Position numbers and translations under genes: made by a program. Below the pieces are notes generated by a model that saw nothing but the letters and a program-made list of their open reading frames with translations, did no database searches and was not told where the DNA came from. From Enterococcus moraviensis ATCC BAA-383 (GTDB lineage Bacteria > Bacillota > Bacilli > Lactobacillales > Enterococcaceae), in NCBI RefSeq assembly GCF_000407445.1, contig NZ_ASWB01000002.1, positions 62,001 to 126,000 on the forward strand: a DNA stretch of 64,000 nt, read 5' to 3'. Shown here piece by piece: positions 26,275 through 35,015 of the stretch; position 1 is the stretch's first letter; each line of letters starts with the position of its first letter.

Positions 26275-26534
26275 CTTTTTAGTTTGCGTATTATATTACG
26301 AGCCAACCTTTAATTAGGCGGCTCGTTTCGCTTTACTCCGCCTTTGCAAAGTGGAGCAAGAAAGAAAGGTTGAAAGAACGCCCAATCAGAAAGAAATTCT
26401 AGTAGATTTATAAAAATTAAGTGAATATTATTTACAATTTGCTTAAAGAGTGGTACTCTTTTGTGGATTGAAAGCGGAATTTTTCAACGAAAATAAAATA
26501 AAACATTGTAGTAAGTTAAGAAGGAGAAATTAAC
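26275..26534. other. 260-bp intergenic region with three hairpins before greA
   Basis: Contains CGAGCC/GGCTCG (about 26299-26327), CTTTG/CAAAG flanked by CTCC/GGAG (about 26336-26356) and the palindrome AAAGAGTggtACTCTTT (26445-26461), followed by TTTT. The first two may end the mltG transcript and the third may lie in the greA promoter or leader. No gene is seen. Confidence 0.5.
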
Positions 26535-27008
26535 ATGGTAGAAAAAGTATTTCCTATGACACTTGAAGGTAAAGAAAAATTAGAACAAGAATTAGAAGAA
26601 CTAAAAACAGTTAAACGAAAAGAAATCGTTGAGCGTATAAAGATTGCAAGAAGCTTCGGAGATTTATCAGAAAACTCTGAGTATGAGTCAGCGAAAGATG
26701 AACAAGCCTTTGTTGAAGGGAAAATCACGACATTAGAAAATATGATTCGTTTTGCACAAATCATTGATAATAACGGTGTTGATTCTGATGAAGTTTCAAT
26801 CGGAAAAACAGTATCATTTATTGAATTACCAGATGGTGATGAAGAAGAATACACTATTGTAGGTAGTGCAGAGGCAGATCCATTTTCTGGTAAAATTTCA
26901 AATGACTCACCAATTGCACAAGCTTTGATTGGTAAAAAATTGAACGATCAAGTTGCAATTGCAACGCCAGGTGGCGATATGCAAGTTAGAATCACAAAAG
27001 TTGGCTAA
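26535..27008 (+). CDS. greA: Transcription elongation factor GreA
   Basis: A 157-residue GreA with an N-terminal antiparallel coiled coil (about 1-75) carrying the acidic tip region ([20 protein letters not shown]) and a C-terminal FKBP-like domain ([10 protein letters not shown]). It rescues backtracked RNA polymerase by stimulating transcript cleavage. AAGGAG precedes the ATG. It is probably monocistronic, with a terminator at 27027-27068 before the liaF promoter. Confidence 0.95.
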   Translation: MVEKVFPMTLEGKEKLEQELEELKTVKRKEIVERIKIARSFGDLSENSEYESAKDEQAFVEGKITTLENMIRFAQIIDNNGVDSDEVSIGKTVSFIELPDGDEEEYTIVGSAEADPFSGKISNDSPIAQALIGKKLNDQVAIATPGGDMQVRITKVG

Positions 27009-27026
27009 TAAAACAATCAATAGAAC

Positions 27027-27068
27027 AAAGGGCGGGCCAGAGCTGTTATCAGTTTTGACTGGCCCTTT
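27027..27068 (+). terminator. Likely terminator of greA
   Basis: GGCCAG (27035-27040) with CTGGCC (27059-27064), extended by AAAGG/CCTTT around a 2-nt bulge. The T-tract is short. Confidence 0.6.
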
Positions 27069-27112
27069 AAACCTGAATAAGTCACGGTAAACTTGTGGTT
27101 TAGTTTCAGAAA

Positions 27113-27182
27113 GTTAGGGCTAAAGTCCTATGGTAAAATGGGGCTTTAGCAACTAACATTAATATGGAAATCAAGGTATACT
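27113..27182 (+). promoter_or_regulatory. Putative LiaR-responsive promoter of liaFSR
   Basis: TATACT (27177-27182) has only a poor -35 (TAACAT, 27154-27159; 17 bp), as expected of an activated promoter. Directly upstream is an imperfect inverted repeat, GTTAGggCTAAAG (27113-27125) with CTTTAGcaaCTAAC (27144-27157). A response-regulator site is inferred from the position. Confidence 0.5.
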
Positions 27183-27206
27183 AATTTCATAGGAAGGGGG
27201 ATTATC

Positions 27207-27938
27207 ATGAATAACCCATGGCGTTTTTTTATCGTAGTAGAATCATTGCTTTTTATACTAGCCCTATGGCAAATTATACATAACCCAGGCTTAGCAGTTG
27301 TATTAGTACTGGGTATCTTAAGCACTATTTATGCACTTAAAAAGGTTCATCGCACTAGCTTTAATAACTTTCAATTAGTACTAGGTATCATTTTAATTTT
27401 GATTGGTGTAATGAATAGTCCAGCATTTTGGTTGATGTTAGTCTTTGGCGTTCTATTTATTGGGTTAAAGGGTGTAGAAATCGCTGGTGTTGATATCACC
27501 CAACGAGCACCATGGAGAAAGAAACAAATGATCATGGTTGAAACAACCAATGTTGAGCCAAAAAGTGGCCGTCGTTTTAAACGTCCTTGGTTTGCGAATG
27601 AACGTATCGGTAATAATGTGTATGAGTGGGATGACATCAATATTGATGTCTTATCAGGCGATACGATTGTTGATTTAGGTAACACGTTATTGCCTAAAGA
27701 TGACAGTATCATTATTATTCGAAAGGGATTTGGTCGAACCAGAATATTAGTCCCATTAGGTGTAGCTGTAACATTAGAACATTCGACGTTCTATGGAAAT
27801 GTTAACTTTGAAGAAGAAAAATACCATCTGAAAAATGAATCATTAAAAGTGTATAGTAATGACTTTGATACCAATAATCGCCGTTTAAAAATCATCACAA
27901 ATACGTTAGTCGGAGACCTTGAGGTGATGCGCGTATGA
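27207..27938 (+). CDS. liaF: Cell-envelope stress response membrane protein LiaF
   Basis: A 243-residue LiaF: four hydrophobic segments in the first 95 residues, a basic linker (K-S-G-R-R-F-K-R-P-W-F) and the C-terminal cell-wall-active antibiotic response domain (about 130-243) beginning Y-E-W-D-D-I-N-I-D. It restrains the LiaS kinase until cell-wall or membrane attack. A run of four Ile at 168-171 (D-D-S-I-I-I-I-R-K) is intact. The gene overlaps liaS at ATGATG/TGA. GGAAGGGGG precedes the start. Confidence 0.9.
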   Translation: MNNPWRFFIVVESLLFILALWQIIHNPGLAVVLVLGILSTIYALKKVHRTSFNNFQLVLGIILILIGVMNSPAFWLMLVFGVLFIGLKGVEIAGVDITQRAPWRKKQMIMVETTNVEPKSGRRFKRPWFANERIGNNVYEWDDINIDVLSGDTIVDLGNTLLPKDDSIIIIRKGFGRTRILVPLGVAVTLEHSTFYGNVNFEEEKYHLKNESLKVYSNDFDTNNRRLKIITNTLVGDLEVMRV

Positions 27939-29038
27939 TGGGAAAAATTTCTCGACAGATGCTTTCTATCTATGCTGCATGTAGCACATTTATCGTTGTT
28001 TTACTTACGTTATTTTCATATTTTTATTCAATCAAGCAAAAGAATTGGATGCTGGAATTACTTCAAAGGAAAGTGTTTTACATTCCTTTGATTTTCCATA
28101 TGCTTTTGATTTCTCTTTTGGTAGGGTTATCAACATTTTTACTTGTATCTATTGTGCAAAAGTCTCAATATGGTAGAATTGAAGAAAAACTTAGGTTACT
28201 GGCTAGAGGTAGTTATGAAAGCCCAGCTATTGTTAAACCTGTACCACATGCTAGTAACGATCAATATATTGAGGAAGTCGACCTAGATATTTTGAAAGTC
28301 AGAACGAAATTATTAGAAATGTCGAAAGAATTGCAATTATTGAATAGTCGTCCACAAATTATGGATGGGGAAACCAAAGAAGAAATTTTAGAAGCTGAAC
28401 GACATCGGCTTGCGAGAGAACTTCATGATTCTGTCAGTCAACAATTATTTGCTGCGATGATGATGTTATCTGCTTTGAATGAGCAAGCACAACGTAGTGA
28501 TACACCAGAGATGTTTCGTAAACAACTTGTGACAGTGACGGATATTATTAACGCTTCTCAATCTGAGATGCGGGCTTTGTTGTTGCATTTACGTCCAGTA
28601 AGCTTAGAGGGGAAAAGCTTACGCAAAGGGATCGAGCAATTATTAAAAGAGTTACAAACAAAAATAAAAATTGAACTAACTTGGGATGTTGAAGATGTTC
28701 ATTTGAACAATAGTATTGAGGATCATTTATTTAGAATCGTTCAAGAACTATTATCAAATACGCTTCGACATGCTAAAGCAAAAGAACTTGAAGTCTATCT
28801 CCATCAAGTCGATAAAAATGTTTTATTACGTTTAGTTGACGATGGTGTAGGATTTGATATGAATGAGCAGGATAATAAAGCCGGTAGTTATGGTTTGAAA
28901 AATATACGAGAACGTGTCGCTGGAATGGGCGGGATCATCAAGATCATTAGCTTTAAGGGACAAGGAACGAGTGTTGAAATCAAAGTGCCTGTAATAAAGG
29001 AGGAAATAACAAGTGATCAAAGTAATGTTAGTGGATGA
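27935..29038 (+). CDS. liaS: Sensor histidine kinase LiaS
   Basis: A 367-residue NarL-type sensor kinase with two membrane helices (about 10-32 and 49-74) and almost no extracellular loop, the intramembrane-sensing layout. HisKA_3 carries the phospho-His in [15 protein letters not shown]. The ATPase domain has N-box [10 protein letters not shown] and G-boxes D-D-G-V-G-F-D and G-L-K-N-I-R-E-R-V. It phosphorylates LiaR on envelope stress (daptomycin, bacitracin, peptides). It overlaps both liaF and liaR. Confidence 0.92.
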   Translation: MMGKISRQMLSIYAACSTFIVVLLTLFSYFYSIKQKNWMLELLQRKVFYIPLIFHMLLISLLVGLSTFLLVSIVQKSQYGRIEEKLRLLARGSYESPAIVKPVPHASNDQYIEEVDLDILKVRTKLLEMSKELQLLNSRPQIMDGETKEEILEAERHRLARELHDSVSQQLFAAMMMLSALNEQAQRSDTPEMFRKQLVTVTDIINASQSEMRALLLHLRPVSLEGKSLRKGIEQLLKELQTKIKIELTWDVEDVHLNNSIEDHLFRIVQELLSNTLRHAKAKELEVYLHQVDKNVLLRLVDDGVGFDMNEQDNKAGSYGLKNIRERVAGMGGIIKIISFKGQGTSVEIKVPVIKEEITSDQSNVSG

Positions 29039-29645
29039 CCATGAAATGGTACGACTGGGAGTATCCTCATATTTATCGATTCAAGAAGATATTGAAGTAG
29101 TTGGAGAAGCTGAAAATGGCCAAATAGGATATGAAAAGGCGCTAGAGTTGCGACCAGATGTGATCTTAATGGATTTAGTCATGGATGTTATGGATGGAAT
29201 CGAATCAACCAAAGCCATTTTAAAAGATTGGCCGCAAGCGCGGATCATTATTGTTACCAGCTTTATTGACGACGAAAAAGTTTATCCAGCTATTGAAGCA
29301 GGTGCGGCAGGGTATTTACTAAAGACGTCAACCGCTCATGAAATTGCGGATGCGATTCGTGCGATTTCAAGAGGAGAACGTGTTTTAGAACCTGAAGTAA
29401 CAACAAAAATGATGGAGCGCTTAACGAAGAAACAAGAACCTGTCTTGCACGAAGATTTAACGAATCGTGAACATGAAATCTTAATGTTGATCGCCAAAGG
29501 ACGCAGTAATCAAGAAATTGCAGATGAATTGTTTATTACGTTAAAAACGGTTAAAACCCATGTCTCGAATATCTTAGCGAAATTAGATGTAGAAGACCGT
29601 ACACAGGCGGCTATCTATGCATTTCAACATGGATTAGCAAAATAA
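29013..29645 (+). CDS. liaR: Response regulator LiaR
   Basis: A 210-residue NarL/LuxR response regulator: receiver domain with phospho-acceptor Asp54 (V-I-L-M-D) and conserved Lys in Y-L-L-K-T-S, and a C-terminal LuxR helix-turn-helix ([22 protein letters not shown]). Trp73 is present, the position at which W73C is reported in daptomycin-resistant E. faecium. The GTG start lies inside the liaS 3' end behind AAGGAGG, so the genes are coupled. A terminator follows at 29660-29703. Confidence 0.93.
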   Translation: MIKVMLVDDHEMVRLGVSSYLSIQEDIEVVGEAENGQIGYEKALELRPDVILMDLVMDVMDGIESTKAILKDWPQARIIIVTSFIDDEKVYPAIEAGAAGYLLKTSTAHEIADAIRAISRGERVLEPEVTTKMMERLTKKQEPVLHEDLTNREHEILMLIAKGRSNQEIADELFITLKTVKTHVSNILAKLDVEDRTQAAIYAFQHGLAK

Positions 29646-29659
29646 AAAAAACGATGGTT

Positions 29660-29703
29660 GTGGATAAGATAAACAAAATTTGTTTGTCTTATCCACTTTT
29701 TTA
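29660..29703 (+). terminator. Rho-independent terminator of liaFSR
   Basis: GTGGATAAGA (29660-29669) pairs with TCTTATCCAC (29687-29696), with further AACAAA/TTTGTT pairing inside and a T-run to 29703. Confidence 0.9.
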
Positions 29704-29807
29704 TACATTATATGTGGATAATGGGCATAAAAGACAATCTCTGTTTCTGTTCAATTAATGTTCTGTTTGTTATACTTAAATTAAATTTGATACTAGGAGA
29801 AGGAAAC

Positions 29808-30473
29808 ATGAAGCAAAATTTTGCAATTATTGGTTTAGGAAGATTTGGCGGAAGTATCTGTCAAACATTAATCGAGTCAGGTCAAGAAGTTTTAGCAATC
29901 GATAGTAATGAGGATCGGGTTAATGAGTACATGAATATTGCAACGCATGCAGTCGTGGCAAATGCACAAGATGAGGCTACCTTGCGTTCATTAGGGATTC
30001 GTAACTTTGATCATGTTGTCGTGGCTATAGGTGAAGATATTCAAGCCAGTATATTAGTTACCCTTATGGTCAAAGAAATGGGTGTGCCAAACGTCTTAGC
30101 TAAAGCTGTAAATGAATATCATGCAAGAGTATTAGACAAAATCGGTGCAGATTTGGTTGTTCATCCAGAACGAGACATGGGGATCAGAGTGGCACACAAG
30201 TTGGTTTCAAGAAATATATTAGATTACATTGAGTTATCGAATGAAGTTTCTCTAGCAGAAGTTCGTGTATCAAATCCTAAATTTTATGGGAAAACGTTAG
30301 GAGACTTAAATTTCCGTCAGCGTTTTGGGTTAACTGTTGTTGCGATACGCCGTTCGAAATCAGAAGTAATAGCCTCGCCTGCTGCAGAAGAGATGGTCAG
30401 AGAAAATGATAATTTACTGGTTGTTGGTGAGACGGATGATGTGGATTTACTAGATGAAAAAATGAATGAGTAA
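29808..30473 (+). CDS. Ktr/Trk-type K+ uptake RCK subunit
   Basis: A 221-residue cytosolic protein with an N-terminal RCK_N Rossmann domain (F-A-I-I-G-L-G-R-F-G-G-S at 4-15, then the acidic A-I-D-S-N-E-D) and a C-terminal RCK_C (TrkA_C) domain from about 137. It is the length of KtrA/KtrC, which gate a KtrB/D channel in response to nucleotides; RCK_C domains of this type are known to bind c-di-AMP. No channel gene is adjacent. The ATG at 29808 after GGAGAAGG is used; upstream in-frame codons cross the promoter region. Confidence 0.88.
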   Translation: MKQNFAIIGLGRFGGSICQTLIESGQEVLAIDSNEDRVNEYMNIATHAVVANAQDEATLRSLGIRNFDHVVVAIGEDIQASILVTLMVKEMGVPNVLAKAVNEYHARVLDKIGADLVVHPERDMGIRVAHKLVSRNILDYIELSNEVSLAEVRVSNPKFYGKTLGDLNFRQRFGLTVVAIRRSKSEVIASPAAEEMVRENDNLLVVGETDDVDLLDEKMNE

Positions 30474-30658
30474 GGTCAAGCACTTTAGTCTCTGTAAATC
30501 AGACTCTGTGATAAAATGAAAAGAGTGATATCTAGCTTTACGGGATAGCTATTTAGAAAAAAGATAAAATTTGTTTGTTGTTTAACGCGTGAGAGAATTC
30601 TTTTTTATCAAAGATAGTTGAGCCGATTCAGCTTTTTATACTTAGGAGGAAATGACAG

Positions 30659-30970
30659 ATGAAATTAACAATTACGCCGCGTGCACAGCAATGGTTCAAG
30701 GATGAAGTAGGCGTTACTTCAGATAGTGGAATTCGTTTTTATGGTAAAATTTATGGGAAAACAGATGTACATGAAGGCTTTTCTATAGCCATGTCTGTCG
30801 AAGCGCCCGATCAACCGTTAGTAAAAGAAGTGATTGATGGGGTCACTTACTTCATCGAAGAAACAGATGATTGGTTCTTTAAAGGATATGATCTATCAGT
30901 AGATTATGATGATGAAAAAGACGAACCTAAATATAAATTTATCGAGAATAAAGAAGATTTGAAACAATAA
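30659..30970 (+). CDS. HesB/IscA-fold protein without cysteines
   Basis: A 103-residue small acidic protein that fits the HesB/YadR/YfhF (Fe-S_biosyn, IscA-like) pattern: L-T-I-T-P-R-A-Q-Q-W-F, then G-I-R-F-Y-G-K-I-Y-G, and a C-terminal Y-D-L-S-V-D-Y-D. It contains no cysteine at all, so it cannot ligate Fe-S clusters as classical A-type carriers do. Function is unknown; a regulatory or scaffold role is possible. AGGAGG is 9 bp before the ATG. It is monocistronic, with a very strong terminator. Confidence 0.75.
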   Translation: MKLTITPRAQQWFKDEVGVTSDSGIRFYGKIYGKTDVHEGFSIAMSVEAPDQPLVKEVIDGVTYFIEETDDWFFKGYDLSVDYDDEKDEPKYKFIENKEDLKQ

Positions 30971-30995
30971 GTCAATTAAGCCTGATTGTTTTATA

Positions 30996-31038
30996 AAAAG
31001 GGAACGAAAAAACTGTTACAGTTTTTTCGTTCCCTTTT
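30996..31038. terminator. Very strong bidirectional terminator
   Basis: Twenty-bp perfect stem (arms 30996-31015 and 31019-31038) with loop TTA and A/T runs at the ends. It separates the IscA-like gene from the converging Mga-like gene. Confidence 0.93.
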
Positions 31039-31074
31039 ACGTTGGTTAGCATATACAGTAATATAATAAAGAAA

Positions 31075-32562
31075 TCATCCAGTCAAAGAAGAAGATTTTG
31101 TTGTATATATTTTATGTAAAGTATCGATCAGACCAACTTGATAATCGAGCGCAGGAGATAAAGGGATTATTTGGAAGTTCCCCTCCTGTTTGATTTTATC
31201 TGGCAATAGAAGTTTTGAGGCAGCTATGTAAAAGTCATATTCTTCTTTTGAAGTCGAAGAAACAAAGGAGACAGAAACAAAGGAAATCTGCTCTAAAAAA
31301 TCAAAAAGAGATTGTAAAAAAATGGCATTGGGCGATAAAATGATTCCCACATTCAGTTGGTATTTTGGATTACTCCGTTCATAAAATGGAAGCAGTAAGA
31401 AAGAACAAATATAGACCAAGTCATCTAAACAATTTTTTATCCAAGCGTATTCAGTATCCAAAACAAGCTCATTTAAAAATGTTTTAACTTTTTTAGAAAG
31501 TGGACCATATAAAGGGTTTTGTTCTTTTACACACCCCTCCATAAAATTAATAGCTAGAGGTAGAGAATCCTTCAAAACAAAGTGGTTTAGACACGTAGTA
31601 AAAATATTGGTATTTAATAAGGTTTTTTCATCGTTTGAAAGCTTCTTTTTTGCAAATAGTGGTAAGTAAAACGCTTCAAATTGGTCAATAATCTTACCAA
31701 GAGGCTGTTGCTCACTTTCCATATATTCTGTCACGTAATGAATTCTAGGATCATTTGCATGGAAATAAATGCTCCAGTAAAACATCATAAATGAAAGAAA
31801 AGTCGTTTCTCTTTCAATGATTGTTTGGGGAACCCTCGCTTTTTCGAGTTTTTCTATAAAGGATAAATTTGTTTTAGGAAAGATTAATTTTTTAAATGGT
31901 GGTTCAATAATGAAGTGTTTCTTTTTGATTCTTAGCTGGGAAATGGTTGTTAGTAAATACCATTCCCGAGGTTCAATATAGGTCATCCATTGATGGTATT
32001 CTGGGTCAAATAAGTCAAAGCCTCGTTTAGATTCATCCAATGCTAGAAAAAGGTCTTCTCCATAAGATGCGATCCAAAAAAAGTTTAAATAAACAATCCG
32101 AATCAAATTTTCTTTTCCAGTCATCTGAAGTTGTGAACAATTTAGTTGAATATCAAATTCTTTTAAATAATTGATCAATGGTTGGAGTCGACGAATGATA
32201 GAAGCACGGCTGATAAAGTTATCTCTACAAAAGTTTTCGATAGTGTAATTTCTCTCTAGGATCGTTGCAAGCAGAAATTTGTAGGGCAAACTTTTACGAA
32301 ATAAGAATTGAGCATATGGAATGTCACGTAACTTTGATAAATCGATATGTACTTTTCCTTGGTCGTTCAACAACTCAAGTCCTTGTTTTTCCATTAGATC
32401 TTCATGGATTTCAGCAAATAGTGAGTTCAGACGGGCGTAAGAAAAATCAGTAAATTGTTCAAAATAATGAACGCTATATGTACCGTTGGCTGTAGTCAAC
32501 AATTGATTAAAAACACTTATTTTACGTTGAGCAACATCATCTAATAAAATGTCTTCTAGCAT
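31075..32562 (-). CDS. Mga-like (PRD-related) transcriptional regulator
   Basis: A 495-residue regulator of the Mga/AtxA-like class. An N-terminal pair of helix-turn-helix domains (about 10-60 and 80-160, with Y-T-I-E-N-F-C-R-D-N-F-I-S-R-A-S-I-I-R-R-L at the second) is followed by a long helical, PRD-like region and a C-terminal EIIB-like fold. Such regulators control surface or virulence genes and may be tuned by PTS phosphorylation. The target is unknown; the divergent CsbB-like glycosyltransferase is the obvious candidate. The long AT-rich upstream region holds palindromes. Confidence 0.85.
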   Translation of the reverse strand: MLEDILLDDVAQRKISVFNQLLTTANGTYSVHYFEQFTDFSYARLNSLFAEIHEDLMEKQGLELLNDQGKVHIDLSKLRDIPYAQFLFRKSLPYKFLLATILERNYTIENFCRDNFISRASIIRRLQPLINYLKEFDIQLNCSQLQMTGKENLIRIVYLNFFWIASYGEDLFLALDESKRGFDLFDPEYHQWMTYIEPREWYLLTTISQLRIKKKHFIIEPPFKKLIFPKTNLSFIEKLEKARVPQTIIERETTFLSFMMFYWSIYFHANDPRIHYVTEYMESEQQPLGKIIDQFEAFYLPLFAKKKLSNDEKTLLNTNIFTTCLNHFVLKDSLPLAINFMEGCVKEQNPLYGPLSKKVKTFLNELVLDTEYAWIKNCLDDLVYICSFLLLPFYERSNPKYQLNVGIILSPNAIFLQSLFDFLEQISFVSVSFVSSTSKEEYDFYIAASKLLLPDKIKQEGNFQIIPLSPALDYQVGLIDTLHKIYTTKSSSLTG

Positions 32563-32962
32563 ATGTAGTCTCCCTTTTGTAATTAATTATGATTTTTTAT
32601 GGTATTAGAAGTGATATGTTTCACAAAAAAAATAATAATTAGATAAAAAATCATTTACTATATATATAGTAACTATTTTCTTTGGAGATTTCAATTAGAA
32701 TTTAAACATAAATAAAAAAATAATAATTATTTTAAAGTTAATTTAAATGACGATTGTTTTTGTAAACGATATCAATAAGTGCGGATTAACTTTATGAATT
32801 TTTTTAATATGTGTTATTTATATCTTATAAATTTGTTTTTAAACATGATGGGAAAAGAGAAATCATGTTCAAGAAAAAATAGAGGAAACTGAAAAAGAAT
32901 TTTTATTATTGGTTGCGGATATGTGCTATAATCAAAAAAGAATACTTTTTGGAGGAAATTTC
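32563..32962. other. 400-bp AT-rich divergent regulatory region
   Basis: Lies between the Mga-like gene and the glycosyltransferase gene and is much richer in A/T than its surroundings. It contains the 18-bp palindrome TTACTATATATATAGTAA (32655-32672), the inverted repeat AACATGAT/ATCATGTT (32842-32849, 32862-32869) and an extended -10, TGCTATAAT (TATAAT at 32927-32932), for the forward gene. Intrinsic DNA bending is likely. No small gene is recognised. Confidence 0.6.
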
Positions 32963-33901
32963 ATGTTATCGATTATTGTTCCTTGTTACAATGAAGAAGA
33001 ATCAATTCCATTGTTTTTTGAGGAAGTAGAGAAAGTTAGTTCACAAATTAAGCAGGATATTGAATACATATTTATTAATGATGGCTCAAAAGATCAGACG
33101 CTAAATGCGTTAAGAAAACTATACAGTGAACATCCTGAGAAAGTCCGCTATCTTTCTTTTTCTAGAAATTTTGGTAAAGAAGCTGGATTATATGCTGGAC
33201 TTAAAGAAGCGAAGGGGAATTTAGTAACAGTAATGGATGTGGATTTACAAGACCCTCCGGAACTATTACCTAAAATGATTCAAATGCTAGAAACCAATAA
33301 GGAATTAGATTGTGTTGGAACAAGACGAGGTGATCGTGAAGGCGAGCCTCCTATTCGTAGCTTTTTTGCTAGAATGTTTTATAAGCTAGTGAATAAAATT
33401 GGTGAAACAGAGATGGTGGACGGTGCTAGAGATTTTCGTTTGATGACTCGCCAAATGGTAGATGCCATTTTAGAGTTAACAGAGTATAATCGCTTTTCAA
33501 AAGGAATTTTTAGTTGGGTTGGTTTTAATACTGAATATCTTTCATATGAAAATCGAGAACGTGTAGCAGGGTCTACATCATGGTCTTTTTGGAGCTTACT
33601 TAGTTACTCTATTGATGGGATCGTCAATTTTTCAGAAGCACCACTAAATCTTGCTTCATATGTTGGCGCTTTTTCATGTATGGGCTCCGTTGTTGCAATG
33701 TTTATCATCTTTTTTAGAACGATCATTAAAGGGGATCCGACTAGCGGTTGGCCGTCAATGGTTTGTATTATTTTATTTGTGGGCGGATTGCAGTTACTTT
33801 GTCTAGGTATAATTGGTAAATATATTGGTAAAATCTTCATGGAAACGAAAAAACGTCCAATCTACCTTGTAAAAGAAACGGAAAAAGATCAACAAAAATA
33901 A
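32963..33901 (+). CDS. GT2 polyprenyl-phosphate glycosyltransferase (CsbB/GtrB-like)
   Basis: A 312-residue enzyme: an N-terminal GT2 domain (L-S-I-I-V-P-C-Y-N-E-E-E-S-I) with the metal motif M-D-V-D-L-Q-D-P-P-E and C-terminal helices (about 235-260 and 270-292) placing it in the membrane. This is the dolichol-/bactoprenol-phosphate sugar synthase layout. It probably charges undecaprenyl phosphate with glucose or GlcNAc for extracytoplasmic glycosylation of teichoic acid or another polymer. YfhO (1236-3803) could be the partner. GGAGG precedes the ATG at 32963. It is a single gene with a terminator. Confidence 0.88.
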   Translation: MLSIIVPCYNEEESIPLFFEEVEKVSSQIKQDIEYIFINDGSKDQTLNALRKLYSEHPEKVRYLSFSRNFGKEAGLYAGLKEAKGNLVTVMDVDLQDPPELLPKMIQMLETNKELDCVGTRRGDREGEPPIRSFFARMFYKLVNKIGETEMVDGARDFRLMTRQMVDAILELTEYNRFSKGIFSWVGFNTEYLSYENRERVAGSTSWSFWSLLSYSIDGIVNFSEAPLNLASYVGAFSCMGSVVAMFIIFFRTIIKGDPTSGWPSMVCIILFVGGLQLLCLGIIGKYIGKIFMETKKRPIYLVKETEKDQQK

Positions 33902-33903
33902 AA

Positions 33904-33945
33904 CGAATGACTCGAATAGTAGCAAGTTCGAGTCATTCGCTTTTT
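33904..33945. terminator. Bidirectional terminator
   Basis: Thirteen-bp perfect arms, CGAATGACTCGAA (33904-33916) and TTCGAGTCATTCG (33927-33939), followed by CTTTTT. Confidence 0.9.
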
Positions 33946-33952
33946 ATTTAGA

Positions 33953-34915
33953 TTAGTACCCTTTGTTTAAAGCAATTTCATTTTTTGCTAAAGTACCATC
34001 TTTACAATATTGTCTAAGGTTTTGCATAAAAATAGTTAGTAATTTGGTTTTAAAACCTGGTGTTAAACCTGAGATGTGGGGTGTGATCAATACGTTTTTC
34101 ATTCCCCACAAGGGACTATTTTCAGCTAAGGGCTCTTCTTCAAAGACATCTAAAGCGGCAAAACTTAGCTGGCCAGTATTTAATGCCTGAATCAGATCAT
34201 CTGTATTAACAGAAGGACCACGGCCTACATTTACGAAAACAGTTCCAGGTTTCATTGCAAGAAACATTCGCTCATTGTACATTTGGAATGTCTCGTCAGT
34301 TAAAGGTAAAATATTCACAACGATGTCCATTTCATTCACGATACGACTCATATTTTTATGAGAATAACATTCAATAAAACCATTTGTTACATGACCGGAA
34401 GTATTGACGCCATATGTTTGCATTCCCAAACCTTGTGCGAAATGAGCAAGTTGTTGGCCGATTTGTCCGGTTCCAACAATCAACATTTTCTTTAATGAAA
34501 GTTGTTGATACGAAATGTTATCTCTTGTCCATTCTGTGTTTGCTTGATTATTGATACTCGTTCGGATTCCACGAAATTCGGCCAATAAGACACCTAAAAC
34601 ATGTTCGGATATTGAAATGCTATGAATCCCACTCGCATTTGACAGCAAAATATCTTTTTCAGAAAAACGTTCTAAATCATACGTGTCTACACCAGCAGAA
34701 ATGGATTGAACCCATTTTAGACGACTTGTTTCTGAGTTCAATAAGCGTGTTCCGATTTCTTTATCCCATCCCAACATGATTTCAATATCATCTTCAACTA
34801 CTTGTAGTGATTCTCTTTTTGCATCAATAATAATATAATCAGGAGCACTTTGTCTGATCGTTTCAATTTGATCCTCTTTCAATTGCTCATAAAGATAGAT
34901 AATTGGTTGTCCCAT
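33953..34915 (-). CDS. D-isomer-specific 2-hydroxyacid dehydrogenase
   Basis: A 320-residue NAD(P)-dependent dehydrogenase: Rossmann motif G-T-G-Q-I-G-Q-Q-L-A, later V-N-V-G-R-G-P (substrate Arg), D-V-F-E-E-E-P (acid) and the catalytic H-I-S-G. It reduces a 2-keto acid to a D-2-hydroxy acid, or the reverse; the exact substrate is open. The start is the ATG at 34915 with AGGGGG upstream; a longer in-frame reading to 34984 crosses the terminator of ispG and is rejected. Confidence 0.88.
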   Translation of the reverse strand: MGQPIIYLYEQLKEDQIETIRQSAPDYIIIDAKRESLQVVEDDIEIMLGWDKEIGTRLLNSETSRLKWVQSISAGVDTYDLERFSEKDILLSNASGIHSISISEHVLGVLLAEFRGIRTSINNQANTEWTRDNISYQQLSLKKMLIVGTGQIGQQLAHFAQGLGMQTYGVNTSGHVTNGFIECYSHKNMSRIVNEMDIVVNILPLTDETFQMYNERMFLAMKPGTVFVNVGRGPSVNTDDLIQALNTGQLSFAALDVFEEEPLAENSPLWGMKNVLITPHISGLTPGFKTKLLTIFMQNLRQYCKDGTLAKNEIALNKGY

Positions 34916-34962
34916 CTTGATTCCCCCTCGCTCATCCATTGTAACAAAAAAGCACTCCAAAC

Positions 34963-34999
34963 AAAAAAAGATTGAACTATTCACAAATTCAATCTCTTT
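34963..34999 (-). terminator. Terminator of ispG (reverse strand)
   Basis: AGATTGAA (34969-34976) pairs with TTCAATCT (34988-34995). The T-run on the reverse strand corresponds to As at 34963-34968. Confidence 0.75.
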
Positions 35000-35015
35000 T
35001 AGTATAGGGAATCAT

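Noticed and set aside
32655-32672. The 18-bp TA-rich palindrome as a phage attachment site or replication origin
   Set aside because: No DnaA boxes, integrase or duplicated core nearby; an operator is simpler.
34916-34984. 23-residue extension of the 2-hydroxyacid dehydrogenase
   Set aside because: It runs through the ispG terminator and has no ribosome binding site, while AGGGGG precedes the ATG at 34915.
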